Assembly (NCBI GenBank): GCA_905233345.1
Contig: CAJODQ010000004.1
Span: 5,710 to 69,709 of the forward strand
DNA length: 64,000 bases
Source of the DNA: an uncultured Bacteroidales bacterium
Lineage (GTDB): Bacteria; Bacteroidota; Bacteroidia; Bacteroidales; UBA932
Reading direction: 5' to 3'
The notes under the pieces are model-generated. The model had not been told where the DNA came from. It searched no databases and was given only the letters and a program-made list of their open reading frames with translations. A program made the translations under genes and the position numbers. Shown here piece after piece: positions 18,582 through 28,742 of this stretch (its first letter is position 1; each line of letters opens with the position of its first letter).

Positions 18582-19670
18582 TTATTTGAACAGGGTGGGG
18601 GCGAGAACCTGGAGGTCAGCGCGCCAGGTGGTCCAGCTGTGGCCGGCTTGGGCGTTTTCCAGGTAGTTGTATTTCACGCCGGCTTCCTTCAGGTAGCCGA
18701 GAGCTTCCTGGCAGTTCCTGTACGCGATGTCGGCGGGACCGCCCTGGGTGAAGTACAGCGTTTTGAAGTTCTTGTTCAGTGCCGGTGCGATCTTCTTGAG
18801 CTGGATACGCTCGACATACTCTTTCTGCTTGCCCGGCGAGAAGCTGGAGCTCAGCACCCACACGTGGCTGAAGAGCTCGGGATGCAGGAAGGCCGTCTCA
18901 ATGGTCTCCATGCCGCCCATCGACAGACCGGCCATGGCCCGGTGCGCCTGGTCGGCTTTCACGCGATAGTTCGCCTCGACAAAGGGGATGATGCTCTTGA
19001 CCATGTCTTCGCCGAAGAGGGGCACTTCGCCCATCATGTCGCCGGCTTCGATGGTGCCGTTGGGCATGACCACGATCATCGGGACGATCTTGCCTTCGGC
19101 CAGCAAATTGTCGAGGATCCAGCCTGCGGCACCCACGCCCGGCCAGGACGCGTCGTTGTCGCCGCCGCCGTGGATCAGGTAGAGGACGGGCAGCGCTTCA
19201 GTGGATTTTTCATAGCCCGCGGGCGTCCACACATGCATGCGGCGCAGGCAGTCCAGCGTGCTGGACCAGTACCAGCGCTGCGCCAGGGCACCGTGCGGCA
19301 CGTCTTTCACATAGCTTTCGCCCTTGGTGAAAACGGAGGCCTGTTCGGCCGAGAGCGGGGCTTTGGGGTCCTGTACGCGGACGCCGTCCACCAGGAAGGA
19401 ATAGCGGAAACAGCCGTCTCCAAGGCCTTCGCACAGGCCCTGCCAGACGCCATCTGCGTTCTTTTCGAATTTTACGGGCTTGTCCCAGGGCAGGTCGCCG
19501 GTTACGGCGACAGACTGTGCCTGCGGGGCGTAGATCTGGAAGAGAACAGCGCCATTGTCCAGCACGCGCACGGACTGCAGTGTGTCGTTGGGGGTGGGCT
19601 GCCGGAACCATTGGGCCGACAGCGGCAGGGTGCAGCCAAGCAGGGCTGCCAGTAAAAGCAATTTCTTCAT
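18582..19670 (-). CDS. Two-domain esterase (E-set/CBM48-like plus esterase D domain)
   Basis: A third copy of the two-domain esterase type. I chose the Met at 19670 because MKKLLLLAALLGCTLPLSAQ is a clean signal peptide; a Met four codons earlier would overlap the preceding gene by one base. The beta domain spans about 30-125 (VLFQIYAPQAQSVAVTGDLPW). The catalytic domain has LIHGGGDNDASW at 165-176, Ser250 in GLSMGGM, Asp314 in GGPADIA and His344 in AGHSW. The acid motif differs from the GNTD/GDTD of its two relatives, so specificity may differ. It starts 11 bases after the GH3 gene and is in the same operon. Confidence 0.88.
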   Translation of the reverse strand: MKKLLLLAALLGCTLPLSAQWFRQPTPNDTLQSVRVLDNGAVLFQIYAPQAQSVAVTGDLPWDKPVKFEKNADGVWQGLCEGLGDGCFRYSFLVDGVRVQDPKAPLSAEQASVFTKGESYVKDVPHGALAQRWYWSSTLDCLRRMHVWTPAGYEKSTEALPVLYLIHGGGDNDASWPGVGAAGWILDNLLAEGKIVPMIVVMPNGTIEAGDMMGEVPLFGEDMVKSIIPFVEANYRVKADQAHRAMAGLSMGGMETIETAFLHPELFSHVWVLSSSFSPGKQKEYVERIQLKKIAPALNKNFKTLYFTQGGPADIAYRNCQEALGYLKEAGVKYNYLENAQAGHSWTTWRADLQVLAPTLFK

Positions 19671-19681
19671 CGGATTCAACA

Positions 19682-21940
19682 TTAAATCGTTACTTCAGCC
19701 GTGCAGCGGATATCGTCGGAAGCAGCGCCGAGCTGGAGTTGCAGCTGGCCATGTTCGAGATCCCAGGCATTCGTTTCCTCGTTCCAGTAGCGGAGGTCGT
19801 CGAAGGGAATCTCCAGGATGATCCGGCGCGTCTCACCGGCCTTGAGGCTGACACGCTGGAAGGCCTTGAGTTCCTTCTCCGGCCATTCGACCTGGGAATC
19901 GATGCGGTGCACATAGAGCTGGACCACTTCATCCGCGTCCATGTCGCCCTCATTGGTGAGCTGGAAAGCGATTTTCACCTTGTCGCCGGAGACGGCGGCC
20001 TTGTCGAGGGTATAGTTGAAATTGACATAGGAGAGACCGTGGCCGAAAGCGTACATGGGCGTAATGACTTTCGTATCGAACCAGCGGTAACCCACGTAGA
20101 AGCGTTCCGTGTATTCCGAAATGGGCTTGGGCAGGGATTCGATGAGTTTCTGACGCTCTTCCGGACTCATCTTGATGACATCCGGGCGGAACATCAGGGT
20201 GAAGAGGTCGGCGCCGGTGTTGTTGCCCGGGAAATTGCCCAGGGCATAGGCCGGCGAGTCTTCCAGCTGCCGGGGGAAGGTGAACGGCAGCTTGCCCGAC
20301 GGGGCGATGTCGCCGAAGAGCACTTCGGCCAGGGCCGTACCGCCTTCTGAACCGTTCCACCAGCCCTGAACGATGGCCGGGGAAAGCGGTTCAAGGATCT
20401 GCAGGTCGGTGGGGCCGCCCGAGATCAGCACGCTGACGATGTTCGGATTGGCGACGGCGATGGCCTGCAGGAGTTCCTCCTGGCCACAGGGGAGCTTGAT
20501 GTCTTTCCGGTCGGAGCCTTCGGTCTCGATGCTCTTGTTCGTACCGCCGAAGAAAAGGACCAGGTCGGCGGCCTGTGCCAGTTCGACGGCTTTTTGCAGC
20601 AGTTCCGGATCGGCCGATTCATCGATGGCGGCAGCTTCCAGCGGATTGGGTTCTGCGGGTGCCGGACCCCAGCGGCGGCCGGGATAGTTCTTGTAACCAG
20701 GGGTATACATGACCTTGATGCCCGCTTTCTCGGCGCGGCGGGTGATACCCTCGAGCGGGGTTACTTCGTAGAGGGCCTTGACGCCGGCGCCCATGCCGCC
20801 GCTCTGGGTCTTCAGGACGGCATTCTGGCCGATGACGGCGATCTTCTTCACCTCCGACTTGATGGGGAGGACGTTCTCGTTCTTGAGCAGGACGATGGCT
20901 TTCTCAGCCACTTCGCGGGCGATCTGCTGCGATTCGGGCTGCGAGGTCATCTGCGTGTTGGCCACGTCGGCCGGCACGGGCTCGATGGCGAAACGGACGC
21001 GCAGAATCTGGCGGACCTTCTCGTCTACCTGATCTTCGGTCAGTGCGCCCGTGGCAATGGAGTCGATGACCGGCTGGCCGAGGTAGTTGGACCCCGTCAT
21101 CTGTACGTTGAGGCCATGCAGCATGGCGCCCATGGTGCTGTGGGTACCGCCCCAGTCGGAGACGGTCATGCCCTTGAAGCCCCATTCGCCGCGTAGGATC
21201 TCGTTGAGCAGGTGCTCGTTCTCCGAGCAGTAGTCCCCGTTGACCTTGTTGTAGGCCGGCATCACGCTCATGGCGCCGCCTTCGATGATGGCCCGCTCGA
21301 AGGGCTTGAGATAGATCTCGCGTAGCGTGCGCTCGTCGATCTTCACGTCGACGCTGCCGCGGTTGGTCTCCTGGTTGTTCACGGCGAAGTGCTTGATGCA
21401 TACGGCTGTTCCTTCATCCTGCACGCCTTTCGTGTAGAAAAGCGCGAGGGCGGCGGAGAGCATCGGATCCTCACTCAGATATTCGTAGGTGCGGCCACCT
21501 ACGGGCAGGCGCTGGATGTTCACAGCCGGGCCGAGGATCACGTCCTTGCCGCGCAGGCGGGCTTCCTTGCCCATGCCGGTGCCATACTTGTAGGCCATGT
21601 CCTCGCTCCAGGTGGCGGCGAGGGCACTGCCGGTGGGGAAGTAGGTGGCGGAGTCGAGGGTCCAGCCCGCGCTCATGAAGCCGTTGGGCTGGCCTTCCTC
21701 GCGGATGCCGAACGGACCGTCGGCGTAGTTCATGTCGGCGATGCCCAGGCGCTCCACGCCCGCGGACGACATGTTGGTCTTGCTGTGCAGCATTTCCACC
21801 TTCTCCTCGAGGGTCATCTGCGCAATGATTTCATTGATTTTGGCGTCGTTCGCCGTCAGTTTTTCCTGCGGCGTCTGGGACTTCGTGCAGGCGAAGGCCA
21901 CGAGGCACACGCACAGGAGGGAGAAAAGAATTCGTTTCAT
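19682..21940 (-). CDS. GH3 family beta-glycosidase, lipoprotein
   Basis: An exo-acting glycoside hydrolase of family 3 (beta-glucosidase or beta-xylosidase type). The lipoprotein signal ends FAC at Cys18. The N-terminal TIM barrel carries NYADGPFGIR (71-80), GRTYEYLSEDP (149-159) and KHFAVNNQE (183-191). The nucleophile Asp262 is in TVSDWGG. The C-terminal alpha/beta domain includes IETEGSDRKDI, whose Glu is a candidate acid/base. A fibronectin III-like domain follows (LKAFQRVSLKAGETRRI). The 752 residues are typical. It lies 9 bases after another GH3 gene and before two esterases. It would release single sugars from oligosaccharides stripped by the esterases. Glucosidase versus xylosidase activity cannot be settled from motifs. 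Confidence 0.93.
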   Translation of the reverse strand: MKRILFSLLCVCLVAFACTKSQTPQEKLTANDAKINEIIAQMTLEEKVEMLHSKTNMSSAGVERLGIADMNYADGPFGIREEGQPNGFMSAGWTLDSATYFPTGSALAATWSEDMAYKYGTGMGKEARLRGKDVILGPAVNIQRLPVGGRTYEYLSEDPMLSAALALFYTKGVQDEGTAVCIKHFAVNNQETNRGSVDVKIDERTLREIYLKPFERAIIEGGAMSVMPAYNKVNGDYCSENEHLLNEILRGEWGFKGMTVSDWGGTHSTMGAMLHGLNVQMTGSNYLGQPVIDSIATGALTEDQVDEKVRQILRVRFAIEPVPADVANTQMTSQPESQQIAREVAEKAIVLLKNENVLPIKSEVKKIAVIGQNAVLKTQSGGMGAGVKALYEVTPLEGITRRAEKAGIKVMYTPGYKNYPGRRWGPAPAEPNPLEAAAIDESADPELLQKAVELAQAADLVLFFGGTNKSIETEGSDRKDIKLPCGQEELLQAIAVANPNIVSVLISGGPTDLQILEPLSPAIVQGWWNGSEGGTALAEVLFGDIAPSGKLPFTFPRQLEDSPAYALGNFPGNNTGADLFTLMFRPDVIKMSPEERQKLIESLPKPISEYTERFYVGYRWFDTKVITPMYAFGHGLSYVNFNYTLDKAAVSGDKVKIAFQLTNEGDMDADEVVQLYVHRIDSQVEWPEKELKAFQRVSLKAGETRRIILEIPFDDLRYWNEETNAWDLEHGQLQLQLGAASDDIRCTAEVTI

Positions 21941-21949
21941 ATGCTGAGT

Positions 21950-24193
21950 TTATTGTTTTTTGCTGTATTTCTGCGTCCGTTCGTCCTGGATGACGCCGCC
22001 CCAGTTGAGGCCGTAGGCGAAGTCATAGACGTGGCCGTCGGTGTCGACGTGGCAGCGCATGTCGTGCGGCGTGTCTTCATACTGTTCTTCCACCGTTCGC
22101 ATGTCGGCGGGCAGTTGCATGGGCAGGAGGCCGGAGGGCTCGGCAGCACCGCTGACCAGGTCGAGGACAGCCTGGTGCTGCACGCCGAAGGTCGTCAGGA
22201 TGGCGTCGGCAAGGGGCTCGAACTCGGCCGGGACGAAAGGCCGCGTGGCCGAGATGATAACCACCACCGGCTTGTCGCCCATAGCCTTGCGGGTGGCGAT
22301 CACGGTGTTGAGGTCGTCAACGTTGTCGGTCATGACTGTCTTTCCGCGGTAGGAGCGGTTGGTGAAGTTCTCTTTCGGGTCGCCGCCGCCCAGCGATTCG
22401 GCGCGGGCGTAAGTGGCGGTGTAGGGGAGGTACTGCAGGCTGATGGGCACATAGCCGTTGCCGCCTTTGGCGCGGTCTTTCACGTCGTAGCCCGTGCCGC
22501 TGTACGGTTCCTGGATCATGACCAGGGCGAAGTCTGCCTCGGCCGGCGTGTCGACCCATTCATAATACTGTTCGACCAGTTTGCGGTCAACGGGATAGTC
22601 CCAATAGTCGGGATGCGCGCCGAAGATGCCGAAACGCCCGGCAAATGCGGGATAGTGCCGCTTGGGTACATACACTTTCTTTTTCTGCAGCGGCAGCACG
22701 TTGTCGTGGTTCTTCAACAGGACCACCGACTGCAATTGCGCCTCATAGCCCTGTTGCATGAAAACCGGATTGCCCACCAGCGCCGTGGCGGCCTCCGGAT
22801 CTACGTACGGGTTCTCGAAGAGCCCGGTGCGGAAGATGTTCATCAGCAGGCGCACGGCGGACTGCTCGAAACGGGTGCGGGCGCTCTCTTCGCCGAAGGC
22901 GTCGCACCACATCCGATAGGCTTCCAGGATGGGGCCTTTGTCGTTGTTGCCGCCGAACTGGTCGACGCCGGCCTGAATGACGGCGAAATGGCGCTCGGGG
23001 ACGGAGAGGGCCTCCATGCCCCAGCATTTGCCGTCGAATGATTCGATGGCGGCGTTGTCATGGGTGATGCCCCAGTCGGTGCAAACAACACCGTCGAAGC
23101 CGTATTGGTCACGCAGCAGCGTACCGATGATGTATTCGCTGTAGCTGTTGCCGGCATTCTTGCCGGAAGGATCGATGCTTGTGGAGATGGTGTAGTAGGG
23201 CATGACGGCTGTTGCGGAGCCCGTCTTGCCGTCGAGCCGGAAGGCACCCTCTACGAAGGCACGCAGATGGTCGGCAAAATGGCCGCCGGGATAGACGGCG
23301 TATTTGCCGTAATTGAAATGCGCATCTCGGCCACCTTCTTCCGGACCGCCGGAGGGCCAGTGCTTGACCATCGCGTTGACGCTCTCTGCACCCCAGCCAT
23401 CAGACGTGCCTACCGTGGTCTGGAAACCGTCCACATAGGCGCGGGCCAGGTCGACATCCAGGTCGGGATCTTCCCCAAAAGTGCCGACAAAGCGGTTCCA
23501 GCGCGGTTCCGTAGCCAGGTCGATCTGCGGGCTGAGCGCCGTGGCGATGCCCAAGGCCCGGTATTCTTTCGAAGCGATGTCACCGAAAGTCCGGACGAGT
23601 TCCGGACTGAAGGTGGCGGCCAGGCCCAGCGGGGTGGGCCAGAGAGAAATCTGGCCGCCGGCACCGGCGTTGTATTCGGCCGTTACGGCCGTCTCGTTGC
23701 GGGGATCCGAGCTGTTGTTGGCGGGGATGCCGTGGCCCAGTCCCTCGACAAAGGCCTGCACGTTGTTGTTCCAGCGCGCGGCCACTTCCGGACTGGCTAC
23801 CGTCGTAACGAGCACGTGGCGCAGGTTGTCATCGGCCAGGAACTTTTGCTGGGCCTCGGTCAGTTCGGGGGCGGGGACGGCCTGGTGGCTGCTGTAGAGC
23901 ATCAGACCGGCAATCTCTTCGATAGAGAGCTGGGCGGCCAGGTCGCGGGCCCGCTCGTCGGCCGGCTTCCGCCAGTCTTCATACGGGTCGAGCGCGCCGT
24001 TGCGGTTGAGGTCCTTGAACGCAAAACCTTTGTGCTCAAGCATTGGCACGGAGGACAGTCCCAGCGTGGCGCCACCGCGTTGATAAATCAATTGATAGCC
24101 GTCGGCCTGGACAGCTTCCCATTTGGGGCCGCAGGCGGCAAGCATCAGGAGAAATGTGGCCGGAAGAACGGCCCGGAACAGGTGTTTTTTCAT
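21950..24193 (-). CDS. GH3 family glycosidase with an EF-hand-like calcium loop, lipoprotein
   Basis: A second, clearly different GH3 enzyme. The start at 24193 gives MKKHLFRAVLPATFLLMLAAC, a lipoprotein signal with Cys21; the frame open further upstream has no signal-like start. DLNRNGALDPYE at 61-72 matches a canonical 12-residue EF-hand loop (Asp61, Asn63, Asn65, Asp69, Glu72). GH3 core motifs follow: EPRWNRFVGTFGEDP (229-243), VKHWPSGGPEEGGRD (276-290) and the nucleophile Asp373 in VVCTDWGIT. The C-terminal domain is present (VVLLKNHDNVLPL). It is the first gene of the four-gene minus operon and diverges from the acyltransferase at 24364. It probably trims beta-linked sugars. Whether calcium is bound is inferred from the loop alone. 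Confidence 0.92.
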   Translation of the reverse strand: MKKHLFRAVLPATFLLMLAACGPKWEAVQADGYQLIYQRGGATLGLSSVPMLEHKGFAFKDLNRNGALDPYEDWRKPADERARDLAAQLSIEEIAGLMLYSSHQAVPAPELTEAQQKFLADDNLRHVLVTTVASPEVAARWNNNVQAFVEGLGHGIPANNSSDPRNETAVTAEYNAGAGGQISLWPTPLGLAATFSPELVRTFGDIASKEYRALGIATALSPQIDLATEPRWNRFVGTFGEDPDLDVDLARAYVDGFQTTVGTSDGWGAESVNAMVKHWPSGGPEEGGRDAHFNYGKYAVYPGGHFADHLRAFVEGAFRLDGKTGSATAVMPYYTISTSIDPSGKNAGNSYSEYIIGTLLRDQYGFDGVVCTDWGITHDNAAIESFDGKCWGMEALSVPERHFAVIQAGVDQFGGNNDKGPILEAYRMWCDAFGEESARTRFEQSAVRLLMNIFRTGLFENPYVDPEAATALVGNPVFMQQGYEAQLQSVVLLKNHDNVLPLQKKKVYVPKRHYPAFAGRFGIFGAHPDYWDYPVDRKLVEQYYEWVDTPAEADFALVMIQEPYSGTGYDVKDRAKGGNGYVPISLQYLPYTATYARAESLGGGDPKENFTNRSYRGKTVMTDNVDDLNTVIATRKAMGDKPVVVIISATRPFVPAEFEPLADAILTTFGVQHQAVLDLVSGAAEPSGLLPMQLPADMRTVEEQYEDTPHDMRCHVDTDGHVYDFAYGLNWGGVIQDERTQKYSKKQ

Positions 24194-24308
24194 AGCTTGG
24201 ATGCCCGGTTTATCACAATACGAAGATACATTAATTCTGTTGAAAAAGAAACAGGATGGACAGTCGGGCAAACATTTGAACGGATAAACAAACAAGGGTC
24301 CGCGGGGC

Positions 24309-24339
24309 TTGCATTTGCACAGCTTTTTGACTATTTTTG
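24309..24339 (+). promoter_or_regulatory. Bacteroidetes-type promoter for the acyltransferase-pfkA operon
   Basis: TTG at 24309-24311 is 20 bases from TATTTTTG at 24332-24339. Transcription would start near 24344, downstream of the in-frame ATGs at 24337 and 24343, so translation from the ATG at 24364 is favoured. Confidence 0.75.
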
Positions 24340-24363
24340 CAAATGGTAACGGAAAAAGGAACC

Positions 24364-24987
24364 ATGGTTTCAGACACAAAACTCAATGGGCTGCTTGCCG
24401 CACTGGTGCGGATGCTCTTTTGCCCGAAAGTCCATTATCTCGATCCCGCCCGCAAGGATGAAATCCTTGCCGAACCCTCCATTCTCGTGGTCAACCACAC
24501 CGGCCATCTGGACGGCGGCATCGTCAATACTGCTTTGCGCAAGTTCCCCATCCATACCCTGGCGGCCAAGGACCGCTTCGAACAGCGCGGCTTCGGTTTC
24601 CTGCTCCGCCATACGGGCTGCATTCCGATTGACCGGGAGCACGCCGACACCAGTTGGATCCACGATTCGCTGGAAGTACTCCACAAAGACCGCGAGCATA
24701 TCGCCATCTATCCGGAGGGTCGCCACGGCGAGCACCGGAAGCAACTGCCCTTCCATCCGGGCGTGACCATGCTCGCCACCATGGCCCGCGTCCCCATCGT
24801 CATGGTCTATCAGGACGGTCCGGCCCGCAAGTTCCACCGCAACCACCTGATTGTCGCGCCGCCGTTCCGCTTCGATGCGGCTGCCGGCATGGATGCCGAC
24901 ACGATCCAGGCGCAGACCCAGGAGTTGCAGGACCGGATGAAGGCGCTGATGGAAGCCTATATTGAACAATACGACAAAGAACAATAA
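24364..24987 (+). CDS. 1-acyl-sn-glycerol-3-phosphate acyltransferase-like protein (PlsC family)
   Basis: A membrane-associated acyltransferase of the PlsC family, transferring an acyl chain to a lysophospholipid or related acceptor. The HX4D catalytic motif is seen as NHTGHLDG with His45 and Asp50. The glycerophosphate-binding motif appears as [11 protein letters not shown], where the classic form is FPEGTRS. A hydrophobic segment near [13 protein letters not shown] matches block IV. At 207 residues it is slightly shorter than E. coli PlsC. The start at 24364 is chosen from the promoter position. pfkA starts one base after its stop codon, so the two genes are co-transcribed. It could also acylate an ornithine lipid or lipid A precursor. 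Confidence 0.85.
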   Translation: MVSDTKLNGLLAALVRMLFCPKVHYLDPARKDEILAEPSILVVNHTGHLDGGIVNTALRKFPIHTLAAKDRFEQRGFGFLLRHTGCIPIDREHADTSWIHDSLEVLHKDREHIAIYPEGRHGEHRKQLPFHPGVTMLATMARVPIVMVYQDGPARKFHRNHLIVAPPFRFDAAAGMDADTIQAQTQELQDRMKALMEAYIEQYDKEQ

Positions 24988-24988
24988 C

Positions 24989-25975
24989 ATGAGAGAAATT
25001 AAATCGATCGGTATCCTGACATCCGGCGGCGACTCCCCGGGCATGAACGCGGCCATCCGCGCCGTCACCCGTTCCGCCATCTATGCCGGATGGAAAGTGT
25101 ATGGCATCTATCGTGGCTGGGAAGGCCTCATCAACGGTGAGGTCAAGGAATTCACGAGTGAATCGGTGAGCAACACCATCCAGCGGGGCGGCACCATCCT
25201 CAAGACGGCCCGCAGCGAAGACTTCATGACCCCCGAAGGCCGGGCCAAGGCTTATGAGACCCTGAAAAAACACCATATTGACGCCCTGGTCGTCATCGGC
25301 GGCAACGGCTCGCTCACCGGCGCCGAACAGCTGGCCCGTGAACACAACGTGACCGTCATCGGCTTGCCGGGTACCATCGACAACGATCTTTACGGCACTG
25401 ACTCGACCATCGGCTACGACACGGCGCTCAATACCATCGTCGACTGTGTCGACAAGATCCGTGACACCGCCACCTCGCACGACCGCATCTTCTTCGTGGA
25501 AGTGATGGGGCGTGACGCCGGCTTCCTGGCGCAGAACAGCGCCATCGCCGCCGGGGCGGAGGCAGCCATCATCCCGGAGGACCGCACCGACATCGACCAG
25601 CTCGCCCAGTTCATCGGGCGCGGCATCCGCAAGAGCAAGAACAGCTCCATCGTGATTGTGTCGGAAAGCCATCGGGACGGAACGGGCGGCGCGATGCACT
25701 ATGCCGACCGTGTCCGGAAGGAGTATCCGGAATTCGACGTGCGCGTGACGATCCTGGGCCATCTCCAGCGGGGCGGCCGTCCGTCGGCCTACGACCGTAT
25801 CCTGGCTTCGCGCCTGGGTGTGGCGGCAGTGGAGGCCCTCCATGAAGGCCAGCGCAACATCATGATCGGCATCAAGAACGACCAGATCGTCTACGTGCCC
25901 ATCAGCAAGGCCGTGAAGATCGACAAGCCCATCGATCCCGAACTGATCAACGTCCTTACTGTTCTGTCGATATAA
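24989..25975 (+). CDS. pfkA: ATP-dependent 6-phosphofructokinase
   Basis: It phosphorylates fructose 6-phosphate to fructose 1,6-bisphosphate in glycolysis. The start [20 protein letters not shown] carries the nucleotide-binding GGDSPGMN motif (13-20). GGNGS at 104-108 has Gly at the position that separates ATP-using enzymes (GGDG type) from pyrophosphate-using ones (GGDD type). The catalytic segment [11 protein letters not shown] lies near 128-138, followed by [11 protein letters not shown] and the C-terminal [15 protein letters not shown]. The 328 residues match bacterial PfkA. It follows the acyltransferase gene with a one-base gap, and its last 20 bases overlap the convergent MscS gene. 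Confidence 0.95.
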   Translation: MREIKSIGILTSGGDSPGMNAAIRAVTRSAIYAGWKVYGIYRGWEGLINGEVKEFTSESVSNTIQRGGTILKTARSEDFMTPEGRAKAYETLKKHHIDALVVIGGNGSLTGAEQLAREHNVTVIGLPGTIDNDLYGTDSTIGYDTALNTIVDCVDKIRDTATSHDRIFFVEVMGRDAGFLAQNSAIAAGAEAAIIPEDRTDIDQLAQFIGRGIRKSKNSSIVIVSESHRDGTGGAMHYADRVRKEYPEFDVRVTILGHLQRGGRPSAYDRILASRLGVAAVEALHEGQRNIMIGIKNDQIVYVPISKAVKIDKPIDPELINVLTVLSI

Positions 25976-28667
25976 TGTGCAGATCGCGCTGCGGGAAGGG
26001 GATCGTGATGCCGTTCTCGTTCAGCGTGTTGTAGATGAGTTCGCGGGCGCGGGCCATATAGCCGAAGCGCTCTTCCACGAGTACGTACTGTTTCATCGCA
26101 ATGTCGACGCTGCTGTCGCCGAAATTGTCGATGGTGACGTTGATGCCGCGCTTGGGATCCACCATGTTGCGACCATACTTGTCTTTGGTCAGCAGTTTCT
26201 GGGAGGCCTCCAACAGCAGGCTCCGGACTTTTTCCACATCGGTCCCGTAGCTTACGCCCACCACCAGTTTGGTGAATTCATAGGAACTGCCGCGCGTCAG
26301 GTTCTTGAAGTTCTTGTTGAATAGCGTGGTGTTGGTGAAGGCGATCAGCGTGTCCTCGAGCGTCTCGATCTGCGTTGTCTGATAGCTGATCGACGTCACC
26401 TTGCCGCGGATGCCGTCGCACTCGATGTAGTCACCGACACGCAGGCGGCCGCTCATCAGCTGGATGCCATAGATGAAGTTGTTCAGGATATCCTTCATGG
26501 CCAAGCCGAGACCGGTGGCCAGGCCGGCTGCCACGATGGAGAGCGCGCCCATCGGGATGCGCAGCATGATCACGACGATCACGATATAGGTGCCCCAGAC
26601 CAGGATGCCGATGACGTTATTGGCCAGCGTGAAGTTGATCTCGTTGTCGTGGATCATGGTCTTGCCTTCCTTGGCGGAAAGCCGGTCGAAGCGCAGGCGG
26701 CGGTAGAACGCCTTCAGGACGTAGCTCAAGTAGCGGAACAGGAAGAACAGCGCACTGACCAGCACCAGTTTGTAGAGGGACAGGTGCAGGATGGCGTTCC
26801 CGGCTTTGTCGCTGAGATTGAAGAACGGCTTGAAGAAGAGTTCCCGGCAGATCTCGGTCAGGTCGAATACATCGGCTGCGAACCAGAGGCAGGCCGGAAT
26901 CGAAAATACGGTCAGGATGGGCAGGACGGCCATCTTGACGAAGTCGGACAGCCAGGTGACGGCGATATAGGCGTCCTTGCGGTCGGGTTCGTAGATGGTG
27001 TGCGTCTTCTTGTATTCCAGCCTCCGGCGTGTCAGATACTTGTCCTCATAGCGATCCACCAACAGGTAGAGGGCGGTGATGGTCTCGATGGCCGTCAGCT
27101 GGAACAGCCACCAGATGAAAATCTGGATACCCAGCAGCACGTAGCCAGCCCAGACGATGACCGTGGTGGCCAGCATCACGGCGAAAGTGAGCCAGGCGTA
27201 GAGCATGTCGCCGCGCGCTTCCTTGGTATCCCGCACCCTCCGGCACGCGACATACTGCCAGATGGTGAAAGCCAGGGCAATGGGCGGGAAGATCAGGTTC
27301 ACGAGCCGGTTGGGGATGAAGATGATGCGGAAGGTGATGACGATCAGGCCCAGCAGCACCACCGGCAGGTAGAGGCGCCAGATCTTGCGGATGTGCTCGG
27401 CGGGGATGCGGATCAGCAGCGACACGAGGATGGCAACCAGCAGCCATGCATACACCAGCAGGAGGCCCGATGCCACATGGAAGAAGTTGTGCTCGACCGA
27501 GAGGCCGGCGATCATCACGGTCACGGCGAAGATGATGACACCGCTCAGCAGCGTGACGAGCGGGCTGCGGAGCCGGAACTCCTCGGTCTGGAAGTAGGGG
27601 ATCCGTTTCCGGAGCATTCGGACCACCAGGTTGCTCAGCAGAGTGGCCAGACCGATGAATGACAGGATGCAGACGATGAACATCGACACCAGCGGGCCCC
27701 GCCATTCACTCTGGCTCAGGACTTCGTTGTTGCCCACGCTGTATTTCTGGCGGGCGTCCGCGAAAGCCATGCGCGAGTACCGGGGGAGGGAGCGGAGTAC
27801 TTTGAAATAGTTGTCCTGTCCGTCGATAAAGATGCGCTTCTGGATGAGCTGGTAGCGCTTGCGGGCGTAGTTATAGCTTTCCTCGAGGCGCTTGTTCATG
27901 CCATCGTAGTGGTCGTTGTCGATGATGATCTGGTCGCGGAATTCCGTGTACATGGCCAGCAGGCTCAGGGTGTAGGCCAGACAGGAGTCACGGTCGATCT
28001 GTCCCTGTTCATCCAGGAAGAATGGCTCTTCCGCCGATTCCTCGTATTCGCTGATCTGCTCGATCAGGCCGGTGTGATGCGTGTGGTCGTGGACCGTTCC
28101 GTCGAAGTGCACGTGTTCCTGTTCGTGGTCGAAATCTTCCTCATGCGCCTGTCCTACAAAGTCGAACCCGTCTTCATGGTGATGTGCCGCCTCGTGGACC
28201 AGGATGCTGTCCATCACGGCTGACAGCGAGTCCGGGACAGCGTCGATCTTGCTCAGGACGGGCGGCAGACGGCGCAGCGCCTCGGCCAGGTATTCGTAGC
28301 GTTCGATCTCGAGGTTCATCCGCTCGACGATTTCGTCGAAAGGAAGCCGCTGGTTGTTGTAGTCGTTGTACTGCCGGGTCACTTCCTCCAGGGCATAGGT
28401 CATGTCGAAGGTATAGTCCTGGTTCTGCGAATACAGGATCAGGGCCAGCTCGTTGCACCGCCGGGTCATTTCAACCAGGCGCTGGTGCTGGACCTCGTTG
28501 TTGCGGTCCAGCTGGGCGCGCATCTGCTCCATCTTTTCGTTTTCCTGCTGGAGTTCGGAGCGGAGGATGCTGAGCGTCTTGGCGAAATCTTTTTCATTGA
28601 AGACGGCGTAGGCGGGAATGGCCAGCGCAAGGACGGTGAGGAGGATGACGGCGATTCTTTTCTTCAT
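25956..28667 (-). CDS. Large MscS-family mechanosensitive channel with His-rich periplasmic segment
   Basis: A cytoplasmic-membrane channel that opens on membrane tension to release solutes in osmotic downshock. It starts with a signal peptide (about 1-21), then a coiled-coil-like domain (about 25-140) and many hydrophobic helices over about 330-700. The conserved MscS pore and beta region is near the C terminus: [18 protein letters not shown], then [20 protein letters not shown] and [13 protein letters not shown]. The 903 residues place it in the large MscK-like class. Residues 158-198 are unusual, with 12 histidines among many Asp and Glu, suggesting metal or pH sensing outside the membrane. 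Its 3' end overlaps pfkA by 20 bases. Confidence 0.92.
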   Translation of the reverse strand: MKKRIAVILLTVLALAIPAYAVFNEKDFAKTLSILRSELQQENEKMEQMRAQLDRNNEVQHQRLVEMTRRCNELALILYSQNQDYTFDMTYALEEVTRQYNDYNNQRLPFDEIVERMNLEIERYEYLAEALRRLPPVLSKIDAVPDSLSAVMDSILVHEAAHHHEDGFDFVGQAHEEDFDHEQEHVHFDGTVHDHTHHTGLIEQISEYEESAEEPFFLDEQGQIDRDSCLAYTLSLLAMYTEFRDQIIIDNDHYDGMNKRLEESYNYARKRYQLIQKRIFIDGQDNYFKVLRSLPRYSRMAFADARQKYSVGNNEVLSQSEWRGPLVSMFIVCILSFIGLATLLSNLVVRMLRKRIPYFQTEEFRLRSPLVTLLSGVIIFAVTVMIAGLSVEHNFFHVASGLLLVYAWLLVAILVSLLIRIPAEHIRKIWRLYLPVVLLGLIVITFRIIFIPNRLVNLIFPPIALAFTIWQYVACRRVRDTKEARGDMLYAWLTFAVMLATTVIVWAGYVLLGIQIFIWWLFQLTAIETITALYLLVDRYEDKYLTRRRLEYKKTHTIYEPDRKDAYIAVTWLSDFVKMAVLPILTVFSIPACLWFAADVFDLTEICRELFFKPFFNLSDKAGNAILHLSLYKLVLVSALFFLFRYLSYVLKAFYRRLRFDRLSAKEGKTMIHDNEINFTLANNVIGILVWGTYIVIVVIMLRIPMGALSIVAAGLATGLGLAMKDILNNFIYGIQLMSGRLRVGDYIECDGIRGKVTSISYQTTQIETLEDTLIAFTNTTLFNKNFKNLTRGSSYEFTKLVVGVSYGTDVEKVRSLLLEASQKLLTKDKYGRNMVDPKRGINVTIDNFGDSSVDIAMKQYVLVEERFGYMARARELIYNTLNENGITIPFPQRDLHIISTEQ

Positions 28668-28742
28668 CGGCAGAGGTTTTATCTATGCAAAGATACAAAA
28701 TCGGGAGATTTTTCTTATCTTGCACAATCAAATATGACAGCC

